Assembly (NCBI RefSeq): GCF_001421765.1
Contig: NZ_LMLA01000006.1
Location: forward strand, 19,483-83,482
DNA: 64,000 nt
Direction of reading: 5' to 3'
From: Sphingomonas sp. Leaf32
Lineage (GTDB): Bacteria > Pseudomonadota > Alphaproteobacteria > Sphingomonadales > Sphingomonadaceae
A program made the translations under genes and the position numbers. Positions 9,027 to 17,193 of the stretch are shown here, one piece after another (position 1 is the first letter of the stretch; each line of letters opens with the position of its first letter). The notes below the pieces were generated by a model that was not told the origin of the DNA, ran no database searches, and worked only from the letters and a program-made list of their open reading frames with translations.

Positions 9027-9371
9027 TCACACGGTTTGCGGAGGGGGTGTGGCCGGAGCGTATGCCATGCCCAAAAGGCCGGTCTGTGGAGCCGGCCAAG
9101 GCGATAGACGGGAGGACGGAACCAGCCCGACATGCTCTACGGTTTCGCCGGCAACCGCAACGCACGGTATGGCGCAGGCCGACGCAGGGGCCTTTTTGAT
9201 GGGAGCGCCTGCTGATTTGCTGGCGCAGTCCATCATAGCGGACGCAGCCGGAGGCGCGGCCATCGCCATCGTCTCGCAGAGCGGGCCAAGCCGGACCAGC
9301 AACATCACCGCCAGGACGAAAAACGCCATGGAATGCAATATCTTGGAGAGTGGGCGAGCCCGGCGTTTCAT
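9027..9371 (-). CDS. Small hypothetical protein with TM segment and Cys motifs
   Basis: A 114-aa ORF with a basic N-terminus, a hydrophobic segment (MAFFVLAVMLLVRLGPLC) and a mature part containing MMDCASK and CAIPC. It ends in a Pro-rich tail (APATPPPQTV). I do not recognise a characterised family; small proteins of this shape occur beside copper and other metal-resistance genes in alphaproteobacteria, and a DUF2946-like relation is possible. It lies 37 bases upstream of the Cys-pair gene on the same strand, so the two are probably cotranscribed. An internal ATG at 9329 is an alternative start. Confidence 0.5.
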   Translation of the reverse strand: MKRRARPLSKILHSMAFFVLAVMLLVRLGPLCETMAMAAPPAASAMMDCASKSAGAPIKKAPASACAIPCVAVAGETVEHVGLVPSSRLSPWPAPQTGLLGMAYAPATPPPQTV

Positions 9372-9599
9372 TGGATGCGTCTAGAAGCCCACTCAGTGAT
9401 GCACAATGTCGAAGGTGGCAGAGGATGGCGCTAGGCTGGTTTTCCCCTTTTATCTCAGATTCCCGATTCACCATCGTTTTCGGGACAGCGGCGGACGGCA
9501 GCTCACAGTTGAACCCGCCGTTCGGCGAGGCCCCGTATTTGGCTGTTTTGTCCCATGCGCCGTAAGGGCGGCCCCTCGCCCGAGCGAGGAGCCGACAGG

Positions 9600-10232
9600 T
9601 CAAATCTCGGTGTTCTCGGCGAGGGCAAGTGCGTCTTCCACATCGATGCCGAGATAGCGGACCGTGTTCTCGATCTTGCTATGGCCGAGCAGGATCTGGA
9701 CAGCTCGCAGATTGCCGGTTGCCCTGTAGATGATTGATGCCTTCGTTCGGCGGAGCGAGTGCGTACCGTATTCACTTCGCATCAGACCGACCCCTGTCAC
9801 CCATTCATCGACAAGCCTGGCGTACTGGCGAGTGCTGAGATGCCCATCACGATCGACTCGACTGGGGAAGACGTAGTCGTCCACCGTGCCGCCCCGCCGC
9901 TCCAGCCAAGCCAGCAGGCTGGCGCGAGCATCTGGAAGTAGCTCGAACTGAACCGGTCGGCCTGTTTTCTGCTGCATGACAATCGCTCGCGTTCGGACTT
10001 GCCCGCTGCTGACAAGGTCGCCGATCCTCATCTGCACCAAGTCGCAGCCTCGGAGTTTGCTGTCGATCGCCAGATCGAACAGCGCCCGATCTCGCAGGCG
10101 TCGACGCTGATTGAGATAGAACCGAATTTCCCAAATCTGCTTCGGTTTGAGGGCACGCTTCGCACCGACGGTTCTTCCGGCATTCCAGACTTGCCGCTTT
10201 GTGACGGTGCGCTCGGTTTCAGGCATCTCCAT
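9600..10232 (-). CDS. Short tyrosine-type recombinase/integrase
   Basis: Site-specific recombinase of about 210 aa with the whole catalytic set: Arg in SKLRGCDL, Lys in QQKTGRP, HSLR (H-x-x-R), His in LGHSKIENT and Tyr in VRYLGI. The N-terminal arm/core-binding domain of classical integrases is very short or absent, as in the small sphingomonad recombinases. The ATG at 10232 is chosen because GGAG lies seven bases before it; longer in-frame reading adds an Arg-rich non-conserved leader. It lies between the metal block and the defence pair, consistent with acquisition of this region by recombination. No flanking att duplication was recognised. Confidence 0.82.
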   Translation of the reverse strand: MEMPETERTVTKRQVWNAGRTVGAKRALKPKQIWEIRFYLNQRRRLRDRALFDLAIDSKLRGCDLVQMRIGDLVSSGQVRTRAIVMQQKTGRPVQFELLPDARASLLAWLERRGGTVDDYVFPSRVDRDGHLSTRQYARLVDEWVTGVGLMRSEYGTHSLRRTKASIIYRATGNLRAVQILLGHSKIENTVRYLGIDVEDALALAENTEI

Positions 10233-10420
10233 GATCGTTCTCCAATGGCCAGATCGGCCATCGGAAGAACGCTTGCGGGTATGACGGTCTGGTATTGCTC
10301 GGGGGCCTATGCCGACCAATTGTGGACTTTCGACGACCCGGGGGTGACCGCGTCCTATGGGCCGGTTAGATTAAAAGGCTAGTGGCGATCGGAAGTCGAT
10401 CAGCCCCAAGGAGAGCCCGG

Positions 10421-10819
10421 ATGCTTTTTCACACCATGGTCGGATCGAACGACATTGAACGGTCGAAGCGCTTCTACGACACGGTGCTCGCCACTTTGGG
10501 GGCAGGCGAAGGGGCGCGGAACATCGCCGACAGCGGCCATACGCGGCTGATCTATAATAATGGCAACGGAACCAACTTCATCGTCAGCCAGCCGATTAAC
10601 GACGAACCGGCAAGCGTCGCCAACGGCAGCACCGTCGCCTTTTCGTGCAACTCGCCTGAACAAGTGAAGCAGCTTCATGATACCGCGGTCGCCAACGGCG
10701 GCACCTCGATCGAAGTCCCGCCCGGCCCGCGCAATACGGCATCGCTGGGAACAGTCGAACTTGCCTATTTTCGCGACCCAGACGGCAACAAATTATGCGG
10801 AATTCATTTTCCTGCATGA
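10421..10819 (+). CDS. VOC-family (glyoxalase-like) protein
   Basis: Single-domain VOC fold protein of about 132 aa. Recognisable elements are the N-terminal FHTMVGSNDIERSKRFYDTVL strand-helix and the C-terminal YFRDPDGNKLCGIHF strand. Such proteins bind a divalent metal and act as lyases, dioxygenases or resistance proteins; the substrate is not deducible. The ATG at 10421 has an AAGGAG ribosome site. No operon partner is apparent. Confidence 0.75.
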   Translation: MLFHTMVGSNDIERSKRFYDTVLATLGAGEGARNIADSGHTRLIYNNGNGTNFIVSQPINDEPASVANGSTVAFSCNSPEQVKQLHDTAVANGGTSIEVPPGPRNTASLGTVELAYFRDPDGNKLCGIHFPA

Positions 10820-11395
10820 TCTGTCCAACACGGGTTCGCTTTTTACCCTAGCGGACCCGGATTTTGCGATCGCGCGAGTGTCCGCTTCCCACCGTTTTCC
10901 GCGATAGCGGCTCTCGACCAGATATTGCCGTTCGCCAAGTGTGGTGCGAACGTCCGGATCGGGCATTCGCGGACATTCCCGACCCCAAGACCCTTTCTCA
11001 AATGCCGTCCGTCGGAAATTGGGCCTGCCGCGCATATTCTGACGCTGAGATATGGCAGGGTCTGATCGCCTCCCGATCGGCAGTTCCCATCGCGTCGATC
11101 ATAACAGAACTCGACATCACGCGGGCGACTGCGGCCGCCCTGTCCACCCAGGGACGCTCGGACGCTCTCGGAAAATTCATCGGTTTGTCCGGGATCGATC
11201 CGGATTGACGGGAACGCGAGTTGCCTGAACAAGTGCTGCTGGAATAGCGACTTAACCCAGCCGCGAAAGACGGCATCTGATCAGGGCAACAAGATTTGGC
11301 AACGAAAGCGATTGGGAACGAACCCGAGGATCAGGCGGCGAGCGGGGCGATCGGCATTTCCCGGCCAACCGGCTCTCACTAACCGAGACCCCGGC
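10820..11395. other. Intergenic stretch, no confident gene
   Basis: Between the VOC gene and the nuclease gene I see no supported gene. One weak plus-strand ORF ends at 11208 (TTG at 10864 or ATG at 11002); its second half (EIWQGLIASRSAVPIASIITELDI) looks protein-like but matches nothing I know and has no ribosome site. The promoter of the defence pair should lie here but is not obvious. Confidence 0.4.
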
Positions 11396-12646
11396 ATGAC
11401 CGAGGTGGAGGCTCAGGAAGCGCAGCGCGAAGCGACGGCAACGATCCGCGGCTACATGTATCAGTTCGATGCGAGCATTCTCGCCGTGCTTGGTGCGACC
11501 AAGTCCGAGTCGATCACTGTCGAGGGAGTCGAAGACTTCGACGTTCTCGCCGACGAGATTCAGACCTATGGACAGGTCAAGTACTACGAAGCGCAAAAGC
11601 TCACGGATTCGACTTTGCGCGACGCCATCCTGCCGATGATTACGGGGTTCCTTCGCTATCCGGCGGACGTTCGCCTCCGAAAAAAATACGTCCTCTACGG
11701 CTACTTCAAGGACTCGGCTGGCGTAGCGACGTCCTATGGGCTTGCCGATATGCAACGCGTGCTCGTCCGCGCCCAGTACGCGGTCGATCCCGCGACCGGC
11801 AGTCGCGTCAAAACTACGATCAATCTGCAAACCGACTTGGGAGCGTCGGACGAGGATCTGGCCGTCTTTTGCGGCCGGTTTACGGTCGTTCTCAGCGAGC
11901 CGTTCGACATGCACCGAGCACGGGTCATTGAAGCGTTGCGCGCCGCGCTCGAGGTTGCCGAGGACGAAGCCAGTTTATACAGTTATCCGTCGGCGTTCTC
12001 AGCAATGGCATCGCTCTCGGCTGCTTCGTCGAAAGCCGCGCGGACCACGACGCGGAAGGACTTCCTCCAGCAGATCCAGCCCAACGTCGCCGTTTATTCG
12101 GCTTGGGCGCTCCGCAGGGAAAGCGAAGCGGCCTACTGCAAGTTGATCCGCGAAGCACACTTTGCTCGCCTCAATGTCGAGAATCACGACCGCTTCTTCA
12201 TCATCGATCTGCCCGACACCGAAACCCTGGATATGCTGATCACCCTCGTGCGGCACATCATCGGCGGATGGAGTAGCCACAGGTCGAAGTCCAAACCGGC
12301 GAAAGAACGCTACGCGCCTTTCTTCTTTTTTCCCGGCATCGACCCCGCGGATCTCGTTGAGCTAAAGAGCCGGCTGATAGGCGAGAGTTACCGGATAACA
12401 GACGGCTACGCCTTCTTTGGGGCGCCATTCACCACACAGCAGCTCCTGCTCGCTCAGACGGCGTTTGAGCCGATCGCGGCCCGCATCGTCGGCGACGCCG
12501 CGCAGTTAGCCGCCGCGCTCGATGCATCGGTGCGCCGCCGGCTCGTTGTCCAGCTTCATGCCGGTAAACCGCAGGCGATCAACGCGAAGTTTCGGCAGAT
12601 CTCGGTGCCGGTGCGCAGCGCTGCGATGGCTATGAAAATTGTATAG
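11396..12646 (+). CDS. DUF4297/Cap4-type nuclease of a HerA-linked defence pair
   Basis: Protein of 416 aa whose N-terminus resembles the dsDNA-nuclease (DUF4297/Cap4) domain. RGYMYQFDASILAVL (residues 18-32) is followed by a PD-(D/E)xK-like core: E43 in ITVEGVEDFD, D47/D49, then QVK at residues 60-62. The C-terminal two thirds are helical and I cannot name a domain there. The next gene, 12 bases downstream, is a HerA ATPase; DUF4297 plus HerA is a known two-gene anti-phage arrangement in which the nuclease docks on the HerA hexamer. The ATG at 11396 is preferred; an upstream in-frame TTG (11312) adds a basic leader without support. The nuclease call rests on motif recognition, not on a search. 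Confidence 0.72.
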   Translation: MTEVEAQEAQREATATIRGYMYQFDASILAVLGATKSESITVEGVEDFDVLADEIQTYGQVKYYEAQKLTDSTLRDAILPMITGFLRYPADVRLRKKYVLYGYFKDSAGVATSYGLADMQRVLVRAQYAVDPATGSRVKTTINLQTDLGASDEDLAVFCGRFTVVLSEPFDMHRARVIEALRAALEVAEDEASLYSYPSAFSAMASLSAASSKAARTTTRKDFLQQIQPNVAVYSAWALRRESEAAYCKLIREAHFARLNVENHDRFFIIDLPDTETLDMLITLVRHIIGGWSSHRSKSKPAKERYAPFFFFPGIDPADLVELKSRLIGESYRITDGYAFFGAPFTTQQLLLAQTAFEPIAARIVGDAAQLAAALDASVRRRLVVQLHAGKPQAINAKFRQISVPVRSAAMAMKIV

Positions 12647-12658
12647 GGAGCAGGTGGG

Positions 12659-14386
12659 ATGGACGAGAGTGAGATCAATGCCGAGGTCGTTTCGGTATTC
12701 CCGAACAAGGTGCGTATTGCAGTCAACGATCTCCTGTCGTTCGAGATTGCAGGACAGTCGCTGCGCGTCGGATCGTTCCTGAAGATTTCCGACAACGATA
12801 ATGTCTCGCTGATCTGCATCATCGAAAGCTTTTCAATCGAGATGCGGGCGAAGGGCGATGATCACCAGCGCGTCTATATGATCGATGCCTATCCACTCGG
12901 CACGCTCAATGGGGGCACCTTTCGGCGCGGCGGCGACGAACTTGCAATTCCGCCTAAGCGGGTTGTACCCGCGACTCGCGAAGAAATTGCCGCGATCTAC
13001 GCCAACGCTTTCGAGGAACAGCAACGGTGCTGCTTCTCCTCGCTCACGCGGCAACGGGATGTGAAGGTTCCCGTCCACGGCGACCGTTTCTTCAACAAGC
13101 ACATCGCCGTTGTGGGTGCGACGGGGTCGGGAAAGTCGTCTAGCGTGTCCAGAATTCTGCAGGAGGCATCGGCCGCGAAGTCGCACGGATACGCCGGGCT
13201 CAACAATTCGCACATTGTCATTTTTGACATCCACGGCGAATATGCATCCGCCTTTCCCGCGGCCAAGCTGCTGTCTGCCGACGACATCGTGCTCCCCTAT
13301 TGGCTGCTCAACGATGGCGAGATGGGCGACATGTTCCTTGAGTCGGGTGACAGCAACAATTACAATCAGGAAGCGCTGCTCCGGACGATCATCACGCATT
13401 GCAAGGAGATGGCCAACCCGGGGGTCGCGAAAGTCAATTTCGACAGTCCGCTGAAGTACGACATCGCCCATCTGCAGACTTGCTTCGCCAATCTCTCGCG
13501 GGAGACGAAGGATGCGAACGATCCGCTCACGATCAAAACCAAGGATGGGAACTCGGTCACCTATGCGGACGATCGCGCGCGTTTGACCGCCTATTGCACT
13601 CAACCGGTGGACTTCGCCTTTAAAGCCACAGGCAAGATTAACAACGGTCCCTACGCCGATGGCACGATCGATAAGTTCGTCCGGCGGATATCGGCGAAGA
13701 TCAACAATTCGCGGCTCGATTTCATGTTCGGTCCAATGGCTGCGCAGGCGACGCTTGAAGACGTCATCCGTCAGATAACCGGCTATGAGAAGACCTCGAG
13801 CGCCAACGTCACCATCCTCGATTTGAGCGGCATACCATTTGAGGTCCTCAGCATAACCGTATCGTTGGTGACGCGACTTCTGTTCGATTTTTCGTATCAC
13901 GCACGCCGTCAGACCGGCAAATGCGAGACGCCGTTCCTGCTCGTGTACGAGGAGGCTCACAAATATGCGCCCCGCAGTGATCTCGCGCGTTTTAAGGCTT
14001 CGCTGAACTCGATTGAACGAATCGCCAAGGAAGGTCGAAAATACGGGGTCAGCCTGATGATCTCGAGCCAGCGCCCATCGGAGATTTCGGAGACGATCTT
14101 TTCTCAGTGCAGCAATTTCTTGGCGATGCGCCTGACCAACCCGGAAGACCAAGCCTATGTGAAGCGCTTGCTGCCGGACACGCTCGGCAATCTGACCGCA
14201 GGGCTGCCCGCGCTTGAGCAAGGCGAGGCGCTACTCATCGGCGATGCAGTTGCAATGCCGTGCGTGGTGTACATCACCGAATGCTCGCCAAAGCCGTCGT
14301 CGAACGACATCCGCTACTACGAGATCTGGAAGAACCCTTGGCATACGGCAGGCGTTTCGGACAACTTTGACCATTGGCTGAAGTAA
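12659..14386 (+). CDS. HerA-family hexameric ATPase/translocase
   Basis: HerA/FtsK-superfamily ATP-driven DNA translocase, 575 aa. The N-terminal beta-barrel (HAS-barrel-like, residues about 5-60) precedes the RecA-like core. Visible motifs are Walker A GATGSGKS (153-160), the HerA signature FDIHGEYASAF (about 195), Walker B FLLVYEEAHKYAP (about 425-437) and the sensor SSQRPSEIS. The C-terminal stretch (ALEQGEALLIGDAV) also fits HerA. In bacteria HerA proteins are often paired with nucleases (NurA, Sir2, DUF4297) in repair or phage defence. Here the partner is the DUF4297-like gene just upstream, and the two are almost certainly cotranscribed. Codon use appears less GC-extreme than in neighbouring metabolic genes, suggesting transfer. 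Confidence 0.9.
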   Translation: MDESEINAEVVSVFPNKVRIAVNDLLSFEIAGQSLRVGSFLKISDNDNVSLICIIESFSIEMRAKGDDHQRVYMIDAYPLGTLNGGTFRRGGDELAIPPKRVVPATREEIAAIYANAFEEQQRCCFSSLTRQRDVKVPVHGDRFFNKHIAVVGATGSGKSSSVSRILQEASAAKSHGYAGLNNSHIVIFDIHGEYASAFPAAKLLSADDIVLPYWLLNDGEMGDMFLESGDSNNYNQEALLRTIITHCKEMANPGVAKVNFDSPLKYDIAHLQTCFANLSRETKDANDPLTIKTKDGNSVTYADDRARLTAYCTQPVDFAFKATGKINNGPYADGTIDKFVRRISAKINNSRLDFMFGPMAAQATLEDVIRQITGYEKTSSANVTILDLSGIPFEVLSITVSLVTRLLFDFSYHARRQTGKCETPFLLVYEEAHKYAPRSDLARFKASLNSIERIAKEGRKYGVSLMISSQRPSEISETIFSQCSNFLAMRLTNPEDQAYVKRLLPDTLGNLTAGLPALEQGEALLIGDAVAMPCVVYITECSPKPSSNDIRYYEIWKNPWHTAGVSDNFDHWLK

Positions 14387-15048
14387 GTGGTCATCTGGGA
14401 TTAGCACCGGATCGCGTGACATCGACCAGGCTCCTCATCGGTCCGATCGTGGTGCCCCGCGATCATAGTGCTCAGCGTCCGAACGAATGTCCGCTTTCTT
14501 GGTTTTTGGGTTGAGTCCAGTTGTTCTCCATCGCCAACGGCCCTGACATAGGGGAGGGGTTGCGCGCTCCGGAGAATGGCCGGTTTGGGCGTAACCGGAC
14601 CTTCCCGCTCGCCGCGGAGACCGGCAGAAATGTCCCACATGTCACCGTTTAGCCAGGACCAGCCGGAACCGACGGGTCCGTTCTGCTAAGATGAATGAAC
14701 GGCCGAAATTGGGAAGCGGGAAAGGCGGCCTGGATGGCCGGTTGTGGGTCTTTGCGGCAGGAAGATGTGCCGGACGGTTCTGTGTCCACTCCGTGATCGC
14801 GACCCCTCCCCTACCCTCTCACTTCGCTGAAACGCGCGTTTACGGCTGAGCAAAGGTTGGTTGGCGCCTGAAGGCTACGCGGCGCAATCGGATTAAGCAG
14901 CCAACATGCACCAGTGCCTACTGCTGACGCATATTGGGCAAGAACGTTCGCGGGAGATCGTTAGCGTTCGATACGAAAGTGGGCATCAAAGTGGGCATAA
15001 AGGCCAGGAAATCTATCAACCTACTGAAAATACACAGGATGTTACGGA

Positions 15049-15118
15049 CACCTCTTCCGCCAAAGCGTCGTACCAGCAGAGCTGGTACGGTTCGATTTTC
15101 GATTATCTTCAATGGCTT
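15049..15118. repeat. Dispersed hairpin repeat, copy 1
   Basis: This roughly 70-bp unit reappears in diverged form at 61496-61566. Both start with the same CACCTCTTCCGCCAAAGCG, then form a hairpin, then GGTTC and a shared CTCAATGGC/CTTCAATGGC end. Here the hairpin has 9-bp arms (15069-15077 with 15081-15089) and an AGA loop. The two copies differ at one stem pair by A-T versus G-C, a compensating change. Confidence 0.7.
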
Positions 15119-15131
15119 GTGCCCGGCGTAA

Positions 15132-15145
15132 GCGTCTATAGACGC
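15132..15145. repeat. Perfect 14-bp palindrome
   Basis: GCGTCTATAGACGC reads the same on both strands. It lies between the two dispersed repeats upstream of the IS3 insertion. Function unknown; a protein-binding site is possible. Confidence 0.5.
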
Positions 15146-15164
15146 GCAAAACGCTCTGTATAAC

Positions 15165-15247
15165 GCTTCAATGCCGATGCGGGCGTCTCTGTTCTTGAAG
15201 AGCAAACCGCTAGCACAGTCTAGAACTGGCTGGTTCGACCCAGATGC
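15165..15247. repeat. Dispersed 83-bp repeat, copy 1
   Basis: Diverged copy of 52978-53060, same orientation. Shared blocks include GCTTC-ATGCC, TCTGTTCTTGAA and the 3' block AGAACTGGCTGGTTCGACCC. The minus strand keeps an open frame in both copies (LFKNR.AR.GIEA), so it may derive from a gene end or be a selfish repeat. Confidence 0.65.
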
Positions 15248-15352
15248 GGACGTTCAGTGCCTCGTGCCCCGCTCCCACTTTCTGTCATTCGCTCATCTCA
15301 ACGGGTGTCACAGTGAACCGCACCGGGTCTGCCGGAGGCCTTGGGTTGTGAG

Positions 15353-16258
15353 TCACGCTGCCATATCGAGGTTGCTTGCGGCAGCATAATATTGCTCTTC
15401 GGCTTTGGCAGGCGGGATGTTGCCAATAGGCTCCAGCAGCCGACGATGGTTGAACCAGTCGACCCATTCGAGCGTGGCATATTCGACGGCTTCGAAACTG
15501 CGCCACGGTCCACGCCTGTGGATCACCTCCGCCTTGTAGAGGCCGTTGATCGTTTCGGCCAAAGCGTTGTCGTAGCTGTCGCCGACGCTGCCGACCGACG
15601 GCTCGATTCCGCCTTCGGCGAGGCGCTCGGTGTATTTGAAGGACACGTATTGCGACCCGCGGTCGCTATGATGGATGAGGCCTCCTCGATGGGCCGGCCG
15701 GCGGTCATGAAGTGCCTGCTCAAGGGCATCGAGAACGAAGCTGGCATGCGCCGTCCTGCTTGCTGGCCAGCCAACGATCCGCCTGGCGTAGGTATCGATG
15801 ACGAAGGCAACATAGACAAACCCCGCGCAGGTCGCGACGTAGGTGAAATCCGACACCCACAGCATGTTCGGTGCTGGCGCGTAGAACCGGCGGTTGACGT
15901 GATCGAGCGGGCATGGCGCAGCCTTGTCGCTGACCGTCGTGCGAACAGGCTTGCCCCGGATCACGCCCGCCAAACCCATCTCCCGCATCAGTCTTTGCAC
16001 GGTGCAGCGCGCTATCGGGAAGCCCTCCCGCATCATCTGCTGCCAGACCTTGCGCACGCCGTAGACCGCGAAATTCTCGGCAAACACGCGCGCGATCTCA
16101 GGCTTCAGGGCAACATCCCGCTGCGCCCGTGTCGACAGACGTGTCATGTCCCGTCGCTGCGCGACGCGCTCGTGATAGGTGGATGGGGCGATCGGCAGGA
16201 CGCGGCAGATCGACTCGACCCCATAAGCATCGCGGTGATCATCGATAAACGCGATCAT
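15353..16258 (-). CDS. IS3-family transposase OrfB (DDE integrase)
   Basis: Catalytic half of the transposase, 301 aa, intact. An N-terminal HTH_21-like region ([14 protein letters not shown]) precedes the rve integrase core. The DDE residues are visible as [16 protein letters not shown] and the Glu of [12 protein letters not shown]. The ATG overlaps the OrfA stop by four bases (ATGA). In IS3 elements the active enzyme is normally an OrfAB fusion made by -1 frameshifting; here coupling by the overlap is also possible. Confidence 0.93.
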   Translation of the reverse strand: MIAFIDDHRDAYGVESICRVLPIAPSTYHERVAQRRDMTRLSTRAQRDVALKPEIARVFAENFAVYGVRKVWQQMMREGFPIARCTVQRLMREMGLAGVIRGKPVRTTVSDKAAPCPLDHVNRRFYAPAPNMLWVSDFTYVATCAGFVYVAFVIDTYARRIVGWPASRTAHASFVLDALEQALHDRRPAHRGGLIHHSDRGSQYVSFKYTERLAEGGIEPSVGSVGDSYDNALAETINGLYKAEVIHRRGPWRSFEAVEYATLEWVDWFNHRRLLEPIGNIPPAKAEEQYYAAASNLDMAA

Positions 16259-16581
16259 CGCCGGAACGGGCGGTCGAGCTCCGCCTGAGCAAAATATGCC
16301 GACGCCTTGCGGAGAATCTCGTTGGCCTGCCGCAGCTCGCGGACTTCGCGCTCCAGCACCTTCACCTTGTCGGCGACTTCGGTCGGGACACCGGCACGCC
16401 TACCGCTATCAACCTCGGCCTTCTTCACCCAATCAAACAACGTCTGCGGAACGCAGCCAATCTTCTCTGAGATCGAAACGATAGTAGCCCAGCGTGACGG
16501 ATGATCAGCCTCGTGATCCAGCACCATACGCACCGCGCGCTCGCGGACCTCGGGCGCAAATTTGTTCGTCGTCTTGCTCAT
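16255..16581 (-). CDS. IS3-family transposase OrfA (HTH)
   Basis: DNA-binding half of the transposase, 108 aa. It has an HTH_Tnp_1 domain ([32 protein letters not shown]) and a C-terminal leucine-zipper-like helix ([21 protein letters not shown]) that dimerises OrfA/OrfAB. It lies at the upstream end of the element, 28 bases inside the inverted repeat. Confidence 0.92.
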   Translation of the reverse strand: MSKTTNKFAPEVRERAVRMVLDHEADHPSRWATIVSISEKIGCVPQTLFDWVKKAEVDSGRRAGVPTEVADKVKVLEREVRELRQANEILRKASAYFAQAELDRPFRR

Positions 16582-16634
16582 ACAGGCTCCACCTTCTCAG
16601 GAGTTGGATCCTCCGGCAAACCCGGCGCGGTTCA

Positions 16635-17126
16635 CAGGGTATTAACCGTTCAGTGTTAAATAAATTTCGATATAATCAACTTATCAATCAAGCCTATGGT
16701 AAAATATATACTTGCCAACATGCAATATCCGACCGTACTTTCCTGCGAGAGTGAACAGTTTCGCGTGATCTACGGCTTTGGTGCGCAGATTGCGCGCAAG
16801 GCGCGGGCTACCCGCGACGCAATGTCATCCCGTTTCGTGGGCAACAAGCAGGTTGAACGGAAAAGAATGACCGCAAGCAACCAAGCGGCTATTGCTCATC
16901 TCAACTTATCCGAAATACCCGGTAGCGAGCGCCAAATCGGTTGAGCCACTACCATCTGCGCCAGTAGGCTTGCGGTGATAGTGCTCAATTAGTTGCGATT
17001 GCCGCTTGTCCACTATCCCTGCAAGTCAGAGACGCAAACTGGTGGATCGACGCTCGCATTCTGTCGTCTAACGATTTCGTCGACAAGGCACGTAGAGGCT
17101 GCCCAACTGCGGATGCGTTCATGCGT
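16635..17126. other. AT-richer intergenic stretch, no supported gene
   Basis: About 490 bases between the IS3 element and the terminator of the first TBDR gene. The start is unusually AT-rich (around 16650-16730). A short plus-strand ORF there contains EQFRVIYGFGAQIAR, which resembles a fragment (EQVHILYGFDAQMTR) encoded near 52860; both look like decayed remnants of one family, not working genes. Confidence 0.4.
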
Positions 17127-17157
17127 AAAAAAGGACCGCCCCCAACAGGGGGCGGCC
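17127..17157 (-). terminator. Rho-independent terminator of the TBDR gene
   Basis: On the minus strand an 8-bp GC stem (CCGCCCCC with GGGGGCGG, 17136-17155) with a 4-base loop is followed by six T residues (17132-17127). It lies about 40 bases past the TBDR stop codon. Confidence 0.88.
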
Positions 17158-17193
17158 AAGTTGGCGTAGTGGAGAGAGCCCCTACGCTGTACC

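Larger units (their letters stand above)
14387..15313. other. Repeat-bearing region without a supported gene
   Basis: About 930 bases between HerA and the IS3 element. I see no gene with a family signature or ribosome site. The right half holds two dispersed repeats (15049-15118 and 15165-15247) and a perfect 14-bp palindrome between them. The left half (14387-14905) looks like decayed sequence; the short ORFs there are overlapping and low in information. Confidence 0.5.
15314..16634 (-). mobile_element. Complete IS3-family insertion sequence
   Basis: The 1321-bp element is bounded by 25-bp inverted repeats (15314-15338 and 16610-16634) that differ at two positions; each starts TGAACCG at the outer end. 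The triplet CAG flanks both sides (15311-15313 and 16635-16637), fitting the 3-bp target duplication of IS3 elements. It encodes OrfA and OrfB on the minus strand, both intact. The OrfA sequence suggests the IS51-like branch of the family. Confidence 0.92.

Noticed and set aside
10864..11208. ORF upstream of the defence pair
   Set aside because: TTG start, no ribosome site and no family resemblance; kept only as a weak possibility in the intergenic entry.
12833..14221. 462-codon minus-strand ORF
   Set aside because: Antisense shadow of the HerA gene, whose motifs are complete in the forward frame.
11396..14386. CBASS system
   Set aside because: The nuclease-like N-terminus recalls Cap4, but no nucleotidyltransferase (CD-NTase) gene and no recognisable SAVED domain are present; the HerA partner fits DUF4297-HerA better.
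15220..15250. tRNA T-arm-like GGTTCGACC in the 83-bp repeat
   Set aside because: No acceptor stem, D-arm or anticodon arm could be folded around it in either copy.
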